64,000 nucleotides of DNA from Kwoniella bestiolae CBS 10118. Its lineage: Eukaryota; Basidiomycota; Tremellomycetes; Tremellales; Cryptococcaceae. The position numbers and the translations under genes are program-made. The stretch lies in NCBI RefSeq assembly GCF_000512585.2, contig NC_089242.1, positions 1,116,001 to 1,180,000 of the forward strand. The letters are read 5' to 3'. Shown here piece by piece: positions 10,859 to 22,330 of this stretch (positions within the stretch are counted from its first letter, which is position 1; the number at the start of each line of letters is the position of its first letter). The notes below the pieces were generated by a model. That model worked only from the letters and a program-made list of their open reading frames with translations. It did no database searches and was not told the origin of the DNA.

Positions 10859-13162
10859 TCAGCTCAAAGTATCGTGGTACGATTGGTCTTTGCGTGATAC
10901 CACTTCGTCAAGAGCGTCCTGAAGCTCAACACGAAGATCGGTGTATGCGTGAGCTTTGGGAGACTCCATCGTATACTTCACAATGGCGGGCCATTCGGTA
11001 CACTTCAGCTCGTCGTAGATATCTGGAAGATCGTTGATCTCTTGGATGGTTGTGGTTACCCCTTGGAAAGAGGCTCTGGTAAGATCCTTTTCTAGATACA
11101 TCTTCTCTATCTGTGGTGGAAAAACAATTAGGTAAGCCTGTGATGAGCAGTACTGGTTTGCCAATAAGTCACTGTATCTATCGCGGAAAGATAAGTTGGA
11201 GTGAGTTCGCAAAGAGGATACCGTACTGTATACCTATATAATGCGGCGAGTGCCAAAGCGAACGAGTCATCGCTTTTTGTTAGCCAGGCATAATTGAAAG
11301 GGGACACCCCGTCTGAGTGGAAATCCTGCGATTACATCGGACGAGTAGACAAGGCAAGATGCTCCACAAGTTCATATGACTATGAAACGGTGCTACTGAA
11401 TATTTGCTTTGCTTTTTCTCAAAAGCGCTTCGCGAAGGCCAAATGGCTTCCTTCTCGTGATCACTGCATTCCTTGAGCTGGATACAGCGTACAGCCTGGG
11501 ACTGTATAGCCAAGTTTGACCGACGAAGACTTCCTCATAGGCATGCTTGATCGTAAGGCCTGGAACTTCTTGGAACCTTCCAGCAACCATGGCGTGGATA
11601 TTGGGGGCGGACATTGGAAAAACAGGATCAATTCGTGCTTCGCTGCCATTTGCTGTGGTGTGTTGTGAGATGGTTCGAACAGGGTCACTCTAATAAACCT
11701 AAACACATATCTCTGGAGGTAATCAAAGGATCGAAACGAGACGTGAGTGGGCAATACTAATACGGATATGGACGAACAAAAGCAGTTTCGAGTGGCAGAA
11801 TTCTGGCGCGGCGGACTTGGATCCAGGCTTCAGAGAGCTCCTCTATGTTTTTGTGGAACCCACGAGTAGAGAGAGTAAGCAGCTCATATTTGACAGAAAA
11901 ATTTACGACATCTATACATAAGCCGTGGGAAGCTGGGCTAGATATGCTTTCCTCTCATTGCACCTGCGGCTTTCGAGAGGAAGTCTAGCGGTCGATATGT
12001 ATATTCACGTAGGCTTTCGAGAGAAAGAGCTGGTCGAGCCGTTTCGAGATTCTGCGATACATCAGGAGAAAATGCAAGATTGGGAAGTGCAGGACTGGAA
12101 AGTGCAAGATTAAAGCAATGGCTTAACGCAGGGACCTTAGAAAGCTATCACAGTACCCGTGTCAGCCACTTGCAACGATGGTTGCACTATCTACAAAACC
12201 TGCTTAAGGAGCGTTTGTCACATCAGTGCCAATCTGAGTGTTTCGTCATCAGACTCGTCGTCGCATTCGGCCAATTTCGAGGCGATTTCGAACATCGTAT
12301 CTATCAAGACTCCTTAGCTGAAGGCTCAAGGTCTATAGAGCGTATCGAACAGTCCGGGACTTACCGTTTCCTGCGGTCTTCTGGCTTGCCCACCATGCAC
12401 GTTGATGGTCGATCATTTCTCGGCCAAGGTTTTCATTGGTAGATTTGTCACATTCATATCTTCCGTTTTCAAGGTTCAAATGGAAAACCGGGCTCTCCCT
12501 TGAAGGCACTTGACCTGTCTCGCGCAGTTTCAACATCTCGGAGACACTCGTGAGGTATCTAAGGACACCTCATCAGCCCATCTTTGGCTTCATAGAGAAG
12601 ATGCGGCGTCCGACTAACCTGTGTCTACCGGCGCCAGACAATTCGGACCATATGGGAAGTTTAGGCAGACATCGAACACTGGATCGGCCCCCAACAGTCA
12701 GTTAATCGTTGCTCGAAGCTTTCCGTCATGCTCGACTCACACATCACGTTGCGCATCCAGGCTGCCACCCACCAACGATTGAGCCCATGTTCCCATGAGG
12801 TTCAGTTCCTCCCATCCAGCTGTGGGATCTTCGCATGACTTCGTGTCCTTGCTAAAATCATCGTCTCGTGAGCATGACCTTTTTCAGAGAGCTGAAACAC
12901 AGCAGACTTACATGCCAAGATCCCTCTCAAGATCGAGCTGACTCTCCTCCAGAGCCTTTGTCCACTTGTCTTTGAGCTCACGGGTCAGCGCTAAAAATGC
13001 GATGCCTTGCTGACTGTTCTTGCGTTCCTCGTCAATTTCGGCCCAAGTGCGTTGAGATTGCTTCTTAAAAAAATACGATGTGGATCTTTCTGGCACTTCG
13101 TGTGAGTCACGTTCACCTGCACCTTGGCTGTAATCATGGGACTTGCTAGAGGTCGCTGTCAT
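10859..13162 (-). CDS. unrecognised multi-exon protein, minus strand
   Basis: Nine segments fit by frame and splice sites: 13162-12912, 12851-12741, 12678-12619, 12558-12365, 12312-12222, 12121-11964, 11911-11764, then 11325-11234 and 11177-10859 ending at a TGA. The connection across about 11764-11397 is unresolved; an exon ending at 11397 (residues ...EKKQSKYS) joins 11325 in phase. The frame stays open through every placed exon, which is strong evidence for a real gene. No known domain was identified. One C-terminal stretch (HSDGVSPFNYAWL then FALALAALYR) vaguely recalls an ankyrin-type helix pair, not a firm call. A minus-strand TATAAATAG at about 13269-13277 lies some 110 bases upstream of the chosen ATG and rules against the upstream in-frame ATG at 13261. 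Confidence 0.6.
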
Positions 13163-13267
13163 GGTGTATTGCTGATGATTGCTGCGAGGGGCAATATTCT
13201 CGAAACAAAAAGAGTTCAAAATACGATGATAAGTACAAGGGCTCAAAGTGCTCCTGGACACATCTCT

Positions 13268-13280
13268 CTCTATTTATATG
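13268..13280 (-). promoter_or_regulatory. TATA box of the unknown minus-strand gene
   Basis: On the minus strand the sequence reads CATATAAATAG, about 110 bases before the ATG at 13162. The position fits a TATA-dependent promoter and selects the downstream ATG as the start. Confidence 0.55.
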
Positions 13281-14167
13281 CTGGGTAGGCTGTACGTGTA
13301 GCGAGCGATATGATGACTTTGATATTTCAAATCGTTGCAGAGGTCTTCTTTCCTCTGCGTCTCCTTTCAGTGGATGACGTGAGCAGCAGTGACTTAGACG
13401 TGACTGTGAAAAAGATGGACATCGGAGCAGTATGATGACGTTTCTGGCTGTTTGAGGCACGTCATAGCTCGGTTGTTTGCAAGGTGTTTCGAATCGTCCG
13501 AATCATACTACTCTCGTGTCATGCTGAATGGATGATCAACAACAATGGTTGATCCTGGTGGTGAGAGAGATGATTCAAGAGTGCCACTTGGGGAATTTCC
13601 GTAATGGTGGATGGGTTACGTTACTCACCAGCATAACAGAATTGATCCCGTCGATGGGTATGCTGTATGGTGATTATGGTCCCACGTGGCAGTGTAGTAA
13701 CATGTCATGACTACTCTATTACCCTGACGCACAACGATATAACATGACATGACATGACATGGCCCATCCATCTCCATATCTCCATCTCATCGTTATCAAC
13801 AACATATTCATATACACTTGCCCCCAACTCATCCACACCACCATCACCACCATGATAGAAGACCGCAGCTGAGATCCGTACTCGAGGAACAACCAAACGA
13901 ATACGTCAATAATCAGCCGAGAAGTAAGGGATAGTGACAACAGTGGTAACCTACCCTGCGCTCGCTCTCCTTTCAACCTTGTCAACATCATTGCCGTTAT
14001 CGTCTATACCCAACAACGCATCCATACATTCATACCATCTCAAGCATACACCTCTTCCGCCTCCCGACAACTCATCAACTCAAATCCACCATAACATCTT
14101 TTTACCCATTCCATACAATCGTGCGCGACCATCGCATCACGCAAAATCCCCACCCCTTAACCCCACA
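13281..14167. other. intergenic region between divergent genes; short ACATG repeat
   Basis: No gene is supported. It must hold the KIN1 promoter on the right. A pentamer run (ACATG repeated about four times) lies at 13741-13762. Confidence 0.5.
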
Positions 14168-17100
14168 ATGACATCTTTCAATCCTCTGCCGGCTCACGTC
14201 CAAGCAGCGCAAGATCAGTTCACGTCGGACGGTTTACCCACACCAACATACATGGGGATGGTAGATACCGGTGCTCAGTGGGACTACATCATCGGTAAAG
14301 ACGGACGCAGGAGGTGAGTTGATACTGATGCTTTTACGCACCGAGCGTCGAGCATTGGCGCCAATCTAATAGTTAGACTCTTAGTTGACAACTTCTTATA
14401 AATAGTCGGACACCGTCTAGATCACCTCATAGATCCGCAACAGAACCCTCAGTCCATCGCCCATCCGCTCTATCTCAATCGCAGACACCTGACTCCGCAC
14501 CCCTGGGCTCATCCTTCCCTTCGACTTCTGCTCATCCCCAGGAGCCAACGATAAACGAAGAAGCAGCTGCTGCCGTAGTCTCGCGGAGTATGAATGCTCA
14601 GCATTACCAGCAGCAGCAGGTGAATGGGAACGGTGTAGCAACCAACGGACATGAGAATGGGTCGTACAATGCTGCAGGTAGCTCATCGAGAAGTGGAAGG
14701 AGTAAGACGAGGATGGTTGGAGACTGGCAGCTGGGTAAAACGCTAGGTGCGGGCAGTATGGGTAAAGTCAAACTCGCCATAAATGTGATAACCAAAGAGA
14801 AAGTGAGTCAATTCCTTTCTATCTTATCCAGTCGCTAATACAGCTTTCAGTGTGCCGTCAAAATTATCCCCCGGTATACTGAAGCTACTCGCCGCGAAGA
14901 ACCCAAAACACCTGAAGAAGCAGAGAAGCAACGCCAGCGTGATGAATCCAAAGAAATACGTACCATCCGAGAAGCCCACATCTCCCTCTTACTCCACCAC
15001 CCATACATATGCGGCATGCGTGAATTCATATCGCATCAGAATCACCATTACATGGTCTTCGAGTTCATCGACGGTGGACAGATGTTAGACTACATCATAT
15101 CTCATGGGAGGTTAAGGGAAAGAGCGGCTCGGAAATTTGCTAGACAGATTGGCTCAGCTCTAGATTACTGCCATCGGAATTCAATCGTCCATCGAGATCT
15201 CAAGATTGAAAATATATTGATATCGAAGAATGGAAATATCAAGATCATCGATTTCGGTCTTTCCAATCTATACGCTCCCAATCGACATTTATCCACCTTC
15301 TGTGGTTCACTCTATTTCGCTGCACCCGAATTGCTGAATGCCAAAGCCTACACTGGTCCTGAAGTCGACGTATGGTCTTTCGGTATCGTCCTCTACGTGC
15401 TTGTCTGTGGTAAAGTCCCCTTCGACGATCAAAGTATGCCAGCACTACATGCTAAGATCAAGAGAGGCGCCTGTGAATATCCTGCTTGGCTAAGCGCGGA
15501 TTGTAAACACTTGCTTAGTCGGATGCTTGTCACCAATCCAGCTGAACGGGCAACCCTCACCGAGGTGCTCTCTCACCCTTTCCTGACCAAAGGGTACGAA
15601 GGTGCACCCGATTCTTGTCTCATCCACCGGGAACCTCTACGCGCAGATGAACTCGATTGGGAAATTGTCCAGATGATGGAGGGATTCACATTCGGCTCAC
15701 CAGAGCAAATCTACGATGACCTACGCGCTGTTCTCACCTCCGAAGCCTACCTATCCTGCGTTGCCGCTCATGAATCTCGTAAAGATCGACGCAAGGGCCC
15801 ATCCATGTCGACCTCGAGCATGGATGTCAGCAATGTCACCGATTCGCCGAAGAAGAAACGATTCAGTGGGTTTGACTTTGCGAAGAAGAAGCTTTTCAAG
15901 GAAGAAAAGAAGGTCGAAGAACCCGTACTCAAGGAGAAGGAACCTTTAGACCCGACTAGAGGATTTGATCCCCTCATATCGATATACTTCCTTGCAAGAG
16001 AGAAAGTGGAACGAGAGCGAGTCTACGGTAAAGGTCATTTCGCTTCCTCGACCATGTCTATCGATGGAAACGACGCTACGCAAGGCTATGGCCGACAAGT
16101 CGCCCAACTCCAGCCACCTACTCACGCTATGGGTGGAGCGTTTGATTCCGGTAATCTCCCTCAAGCCCGACAACGTACAGAAGAAGTACCTAATCCCGTT
16201 ATGCAGCATCCTCGTGCTGATCAAGAACAATCCAATATCGCCGATGTTCCTCATGCCCACCAACGACAACCATCTCTGAGTCAACCTCCTCTCCCTTCAT
16301 CATTACAACCCAGTCCGATCCCCATCGGTGACGAAGGCTTAACCAAGAAATTCAGCTTACTTGGTCGTGGTCCTCGTCCCGCCTCCTCTGCTGCTCCTTC
16401 ACGCTCCAGCTCGACCAACGTTCCACCTTCTCAAGGTATGACACCTTCCCCTTCAATGCCCTTGACCGCTGCTGGAGATCACCGACGAGCTACCACTGTC
16501 TCCGACAAAGCCACCAAGCACGAACGACGTGTATCCGTTGGCAGTATTTCTAACCTATCCAGTACCGTTGGAAGAGCTACGGGCTTGAGCCGAAGATCCT
16601 CACAGCGCGAACGCAAGGGCACACCCAACGAGCCATCGTGGTTGAATACACCCAAAGAAGCGGACGAGTATCATCCAGCCCAGTCGTCGGTACATGCTGA
16701 AGATGCTGCCAACCTCGAACCGGATCTACAATCGGAACTGGGTGCTGGACAAGTCACTGAACCTCATGCAAACGGGGATGTCAAGTCGGTTTACCTCAAG
16801 GGATTGTTCTCAGTTTCGACCACCTCGACCAAACCGGCAAGTCAGCTTATACGAGATGTATCAAACGTTCTCAATCGACTGGGTATAAAGCACCGTCCTA
16901 TCAAAGGTGGATTTGAATGCGTTCATATCCCTTCCATCGACTTGAACAGTGTGGTGAATGGAGATGAAGCAAATACAAGCTTACATTCAGTGAACCAACA
17001 ATCCACCCAAGCCAAGAGGAAACCTTCATTAAGGAGGAAATCTAGTAAGCCCAATATCAATGGTAGTAGAACCACCTCACCTGCGCCCAACAAAGCACTA

Positions 17101-17464
17101 CAGGCTGGATCGAGCGGTACGTTCAGTATGGGTGAACCTCATACTCCCTCTACACCTGGGAAACGAAGTACACCTGGTGGACCGGCGCATCTGAATGCAG
17201 AAGAGGATGAGCTGGATGCGTGGGCACTGGCTCAATCAGGCGGAGCGGGAAGTAGCTTGATAGTGAGATTTGAAATTTTCGTGGTCAAGGTGAGTCGCTG
17301 CGTATCTTTTATGTTGAGTTGAGGCACTCGGGGTGCTGATCAAAGAGATTTTGTGATAGGTCTCATGGATGCCTCTACACGGCATACAATTCAGGAGAGT
17401 TGGGGGAGATGGATGGCAGTATCAGATGTTAGCAAAGACCATATTGAGGGAAATGAGATTGTAA
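14168..17464 (+). CDS. KIN1: KIN1-type serine/threonine kinase with C-terminal KA1 domain
   Basis: Four exons (14168-14313, 14406-14802, 14851-17289, 17360-17464) give about 1028 residues. After a disordered N-terminus the kinase domain starts at GDWQLGKTLGAGSMGKVKLA (Gly-rich loop), with CAVKI (catalytic Lys), VHRDLKIENIL (catalytic loop), IDFGLSN (DFG) and a CGSLYFAAPE activation segment. A long Ser/Pro/Gln-rich linker follows. The last exon completes a KA1 domain (RFEIFVVKVSWMPLHGIQFR, then GDGWQYQMLAKTI). KIN1/MARK kinases act at the plasma membrane in polarity, exocytosis and wall integrity; KA1 binds acidic phospholipids. The KA1 end would be missed without splicing the intron at 17290-17359. 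The assignment is firm. Confidence 0.95.
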
Positions 17465-18415
17465 GAGGGCTCTTAGAATTGCTAAAGATGATCATACAGG
17501 ACGAATCATGGCTTTTTTTTTGTCTCATGGGCTGGTTGCAAATTTCTCGTACTGTTTTACTTCATTGTTTCAGATGAAGTCCGTGTTGGTACTCGCTTTG
17601 CTACGTTATAGATTATGATTTTGCTATGACATGATATCGGATTTAGTCGTCTCAGAGAGTATCCCAATTTCATCGCATGCGCTGCAGGTTTCGACAAGCT
17701 TGCAGGTTGCATCGAGCAAATCATTTGCAAGGCATTTTGTCCCATATAGAAGTTGGAGAGAGAAGTTGGAGATAATCTCCGCCAGAATGAAATCTCGCGA
17801 GAAAAAACTTTCATTATGAATTGTTATAATGGGTTTTGTAATAGATTTTCTCAAAGTCCATAGTTGACACACTACCTACTAAGCATGCACGAAAATCACA
17901 GGATGCATGTATCAATCTCTTGGCATGCATCCCCAGTAATTTGCTGTTCAGAAAATGGCATCCTATAGGTCTCAAATGACATCAGTATTTTGACGAATTC
18001 CTGATTGAAGTCCGGATATTTATAATGTCAGGTATTTCATTTTCGCGAGATTTCATTCTAGCGGCGAGCAGGTGAGCTAGGTGAATGACTCAGAGGAAAA
18101 ACTTCGGCATGAGACCACTAGGCGATTCCGCATTTTGAGAATTGACAGTGGACAGTTGACAAGCCCTTCTTCGAGAAGAAGAGAAAGGATGGCATGGCTC
18201 CATCTTGCATAGCCCCTCTCCAAGGGCCAGGCAATAAGGGATGCTGTCGAACTTGTATCATCGATGCCTGCATCCTTTGTGTGGCGGAACCTCAGAGGCG
18301 CGCTCCCTCGTCAAAATCCTTAGGTACTTATACTTGGCCCTCAGGCCATTTCTGTTCTCCCTCTTGACTTCTCACTCGACTTGCTTGCTATTTCTTTCCG
18401 TCACCTAATTACGGA
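17465..18415. other. intergenic region without a supported gene
   Basis: A/T-rich 3' flank of KIN1 followed by the upstream region of the family A pseudogene. Open frames near 17560-17870 lie on both strands and overlap each other; none is convincing. Confidence 0.5.
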
Positions 18416-19072
18416 ATGAGATTTAACAACCCTTTCGGTGAAACCTTCGTTCCCTCTGACCACTGTGAAGAACCTCCAGCAGACGATCACGAAATCACGA
18501 ATCGCACCCATTAACCGTTGCGGTCCGTATCACACCTCGTTTTCGGTATGTCAAGACCTGTGTAGACGGAAAACAAAGAACAATCGATGTGTGCGATCGG
18601 TCAGTCTGTATTTCAGTTATTGGTACTCAAGACCCTTCGGCCGGACCTCCGTTCAACCCCGATCTTCGATCGGCTACAGACCTTCCTCTCACGTTCGATA
18701 GAACGCCTCTCCCGGGGAGTATCGTACGAATATCACGATGATGGACCTTGGGAGTTACAGTACGCTACCAAGGTATGGATCCCAAATCAGCGATGCGTAC
18801 TTGACCTGTCGGCATCTGAGATCAGGAAGATGGACTGGTTAAGTAAAACCATCCTTCAAAAAACACGGGAAGATGTGTCGGCAAGAAATCGCTCTTTAGT
18901 GCTCGATTCTATTCGATGTAACGGTTCAATGGTGACCTGGCATTATGCGGAGGTAGACAACTAACCAGTCGGAAACAGCCTTCCGGAAGCAACCATAGAT
19001 ATCTGGGTCAACGGGAGACGATCCGAGGTAATAAGGCATCGCGAAGCTAGGACAAGATTTGGCATACCTTAG
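18416..19072 (+). pseudogene. family A pseudogene (A1), decayed copy of the gene at 19783
   Basis: Starting at the ATG at 18416, the three frames together give matches in order to the intact neighbour at 19783-20457. Shared pieces include a CVDG-containing segment, DLRSATDLPLTFDRTPLP versus DLRSLDDQRLPLTFDRNPIP, KVWIPNQR versus KIWIPKHR, EIRKMDWLSK versus EIDKMDNLTK, and a C-terminal RHREAR versus YREAR. The matches hop between frames and contain several stops, so the copy is disabled. No known domain could be named. It lies in the same orientation as the intact copy, about 0.7 kb upstream, as expected of a tandem duplicate. Confidence 0.75.
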
Positions 19073-19782
19073 TAGTGCACGATGCAGGAGAATGATCGAC
19101 AGACATGGGTTTAGGTCGCGGTGTGCAGTACAAGGACAAAATCTTGCTGCATAGCTTTTGGCAGGTTCGGTTCTTGCTTCTCTCGTTTGGCTCAAGTTCA
19201 AAGGATATCGCGATGACATCACTCTTCTCCGGGCTTTACGATCATCGCTCGGTGTCAAGGCAGCTTGCTCGAACTATCAGGAAATTTTCTCCCTTTTCCC
19301 TTTTATGCTTAGGTTAGTACGGTACAGTTGCTCTCCCACAGTGATCTCCATTCGCCACTGAAGTCTGATGACAGATTGTTGATGACGTAGCCTAGCGGTG
19401 ATCTAGTTCTGGACCACCATTCACATCTTGACCCCAGCGGTACAAAAGATTGTGGCCTAGAGCGCTCTCTGCTTTCTTGAAGAAGTAGAAGGCTTTTCCG
19501 AGCATGATGCAACTGAACGAGCTCAATGCCAAGCAATGTGACCGTGTATGCCTTATGCCCCTCTCACTTGCCATCACTCCTTGTCTTCCTCGCGGCATAG
19601 GTCTGGCGAGACTATCTCCCCTTACGGCTTAACGTCATTCCTTACCTGGTGGACACCCTCACCTCACTGTTCAGCGCTTATATGGTTGATAATGCGCCCT
19701 TGAATAGTATAGACACTCATCTCTCTCTTCTGCCTGACATAACGACAATCGAGTCTACTTTTTTCGCCACTTCTTTCTGAAA
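19073..19782. other. spacer between the two family A copies
   Basis: No supported gene. It contains the promoter side of the intact copy at 19783. Confidence 0.5.
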
Positions 19783-20457
19783 ATGAGCCGTACCAACCTT
19801 TCTGGGCCTAATTTCGAACCCTCAGACGCATGTTTGTTGTATCTCCCAGGATCTATTCATGACTCGCACCCACTATATACAGAATTCGACGACCAAGGCA
19901 ATCCCGTCCGTTCCGTGATCAGCTGTGTAGACGGTCAGATAAGGGAGGTCAAGACGTTTGACGAGTCTATTCACATCTCTCTAACATGTACCAGGCCCGA
20001 CACTGGAGCCGGTGCGATACTCACACCCGATCTTCGATCGTTGGATGACCAACGACTGCCGCTCACTTTTGATAGAAACCCTATTCCCGCAAACTACAAT
20101 GAAACTGACGAGGGGCGTATTTTGGATGAAGAGAAAATTTGGATCCCTAAACACCGCTGGAAGCTGAACCGCACCGCACCTGAGATAGATAAAATGGACA
20201 ATTTGACCAAAAAGTTGATCGGAAATGCAATGAGCCGGGCAGCGGAAGAGGCCAGTACATACGTATTGGAATGCATTAGATACGTAAACGACCAGGCGAT
20301 TTGGAATTTCGAAGAAGTTGAAAATCAGCAAGGTGAAGATGCCATTCCCGAAGCACAGGTCGGTGTTTACGTCAACGGACAGAAAAATGGGACGATCGGA
20401 TATCGCGAAGCTAGGGACATCTTGCAAGGAATAGTGGTGGAGGATGGTATGAGTTGA
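19783..20457 (+). CDS. unknown accessory protein, family A member A2
   Basis: A single open frame of 224 residues, intact, with no recognised domain, signal peptide or membrane segment. Its core (around residues 115-185) reads IWIPKHRWKLNRTAPEID, a helical stretch with LTKKLIGNAMSRAAEE, then YVLECIRYVNDQAIWNFEEV. The same layout (charged helix, a Y-L-x-x-I strand, then a W-x-F strand) recurs in the pseudogene A1 and twice in the gene at 22331. The protein is acidic overall and probably soluble and intracellular. Lack of introns sets it apart from the conserved genes of the window. Confidence 0.65.
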   Translation: MSRTNLSGPNFEPSDACLLYLPGSIHDSHPLYTEFDDQGNPVRSVISCVDGQIREVKTFDESIHISLTCTRPDTGAGAILTPDLRSLDDQRLPLTFDRNPIPANYNETDEGRILDEEKIWIPKHRWKLNRTAPEIDKMDNLTKKLIGNAMSRAAEEASTYVLECIRYVNDQAIWNFEEVENQQGEDAIPEAQVGVYVNGQKNGTIGYREARDILQGIVVEDGMS

Positions 20458-21239
20458 TAGAGGAGCTTGTAAGTGGGAATGGCGCATTATACTTTGAACG
20501 GACTGTACGAGCCCCTCTGACTTGAAGGTTATGGTGATAAATCTAAATCCTCGAGCGAAACAGTGCAGCTATTTGTATGTATCTCTCCATCTTCCGATCA
20601 CTATCATTCTCTCTCGTAGATCTCCCGACGTGGCACCTCGCGCTCAGCACGTTCTCTAACGCGGCCCGTCCACTCACGGAGCTCTCTTTTTGTGGCACGG
20701 AATCCGTGCCAGGACTGAGGGGGGTCGATTGTACTAAGCGACAACTCAATGACCTCTCGTTCTCTGTTACGAAGGCTACCCCTCTTTCCCAGGAATAGAC
20801 TGGAGGAGCAAGGGCGCGAGCTTAAGCTGGCTCAGAGAAATCCTTCTTTGAGTCTTCCTTTCATCGTGTAAAGTCATGAGAAAGGACTTCTTGGGTCGTC
20901 ATCTTGGGTGCATGGATGCCCGCCTTCCCTTCGTATCGGTTGTGACAGTGATGCTACTGTATTCCGATTATGTAGGTTACGATCTGTTCTCTGAGATAAT
21001 GTATAATGATATGTCGTAGTCTGCCGAATGGTCTTGCACTAAGTGGGAAGAATGCATGTCATTCCTGATATCCCAAGATGGCAGCCACTCGCGAATACAG
21101 GACTGTCACTCTCGATAAAAGGGGACTGCGAGACATGTCTTAGGAGGCTGAGACACGGAACGGAGATACTTCGCTACGAAATACGAGTCCGCCCCAACGA
21201 CTAGTCGGAAGTACTCGTAGCGAGTATCCGAGGTAAAGG
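20458..21239. other. intergenic region without a supported gene
   Basis: Only short overlapping open frames. Nothing recognised. Confidence 0.5.
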
Positions 21240-21690
21240 TATAAATAGATAATTCACGAGATAAGTTTTATAGAAGTCTCCTCAAGAAATGTATATCGTA
21301 TACTCTCGCCTATTCGTTATATCGTGCATCTCATCGCAACTCGCCTTCGTGTCTTATTCAGAGTACATCGTTCGACCTCTTACAGCAGTACGGCGGAAAG
21401 CATTTTGTCTCCGCGCCATATTATAGTACGTGCCGTCCTAGAGTAGTCGGGCCGCAAAGAACATGGACAAGGACAGAAAATCAACCTTATCGCCTTAGAT
21501 TACTCACCACTGTCGGCCAACAAGAGACAAGAGCGCTATCACTCGTTTTGTTCCAAGTGCTTGAACAAGACAAACCTGGTGTCATCAGCGCCATCCTGTT
21601 ACCTCTGGGTTACCGTCAGAACCTTTCCACATCGTATGGACTTGAAGAACAGGTCGAAGTGGACATGCCGTATGGGGAAGGGAGCTAGAT
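21240..21690 (+). pseudogene. relic D1, diverged duplicate of the segment at 38690
   Basis: Starts with GGTATAAATAG at 21238-21248 like the copy at 38690. An ATG at 21289 opens a 48-codon frame with a hydrophobic start, then a segment reading YIVRPLTAV that matches HIARPITVV in the other copy, and later a QVLEQ/KVLES match (GTGCTTGAA near 21571). A different frame stays open without an ATG from about 21342 to 21687. Stops and frame changes imply a decayed gene. No function can be proposed. Confidence 0.42.
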
Positions 21691-22330
21691 GAAACCCTCC
21701 AAATAAGTGGAAAGGCTCAAAATGCAGGTGCTGAGAGATGGCCGTATGCGGTGGTGTGTACAGATTTGGACCGATGAAATCCGAGGAAATGTTGAACATC
21801 CAGCAAAACTCTTTAGCTTCAACACATACATCGTTCTGCTTGGACTATCTATGACGCTCAAGCCAACAAAAGGTATTTGCTTGATCAGTGTGCCTCCTCC
21901 GGTATGTCAAAGCGATGAGCCACTCGATCCAGATCAGTGCAATGTCTTTGAATGACCCTTTACAAGGGAGAAACTACTCCATTGATCTCGTCCCTTGACA
22001 CAACATTCAATCGTGTCCGTGCAATTCGCTGACGTATGATTGAGTCGAGAATGCCCCTCCTCTGAGTAGCTGAAACAAAAACAGGGGGTTTTTCTTTTGA
22101 GCCACAAACCCTCACTGACTCCCACCTTTGATTGTTCCTCGTCCCCTTGTGCGATTCTAGACCTCCTTGGTCATTGGGCTTCTCCGACTTCTGGCTGACT
22201 CGAAGCAGATTGTGACCCTCATGATAGTGAGTTATGGTATGAAATCCCCATGATCGCTGTACATATTTGCCACTTCTTTCTAATCAACGAAATATCTTTG
22301 CCATCGTCTACCAAGCGATCATCCGGAAAT
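21691..22330. other. intergenic region upstream of family A gene A3
   Basis: No supported gene. An in-frame ATG at 22250 could extend A3 by 27 residues; the downstream ATG at 22331 was preferred because the intervening residues show no conservation with relatives. Confidence 0.45.
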
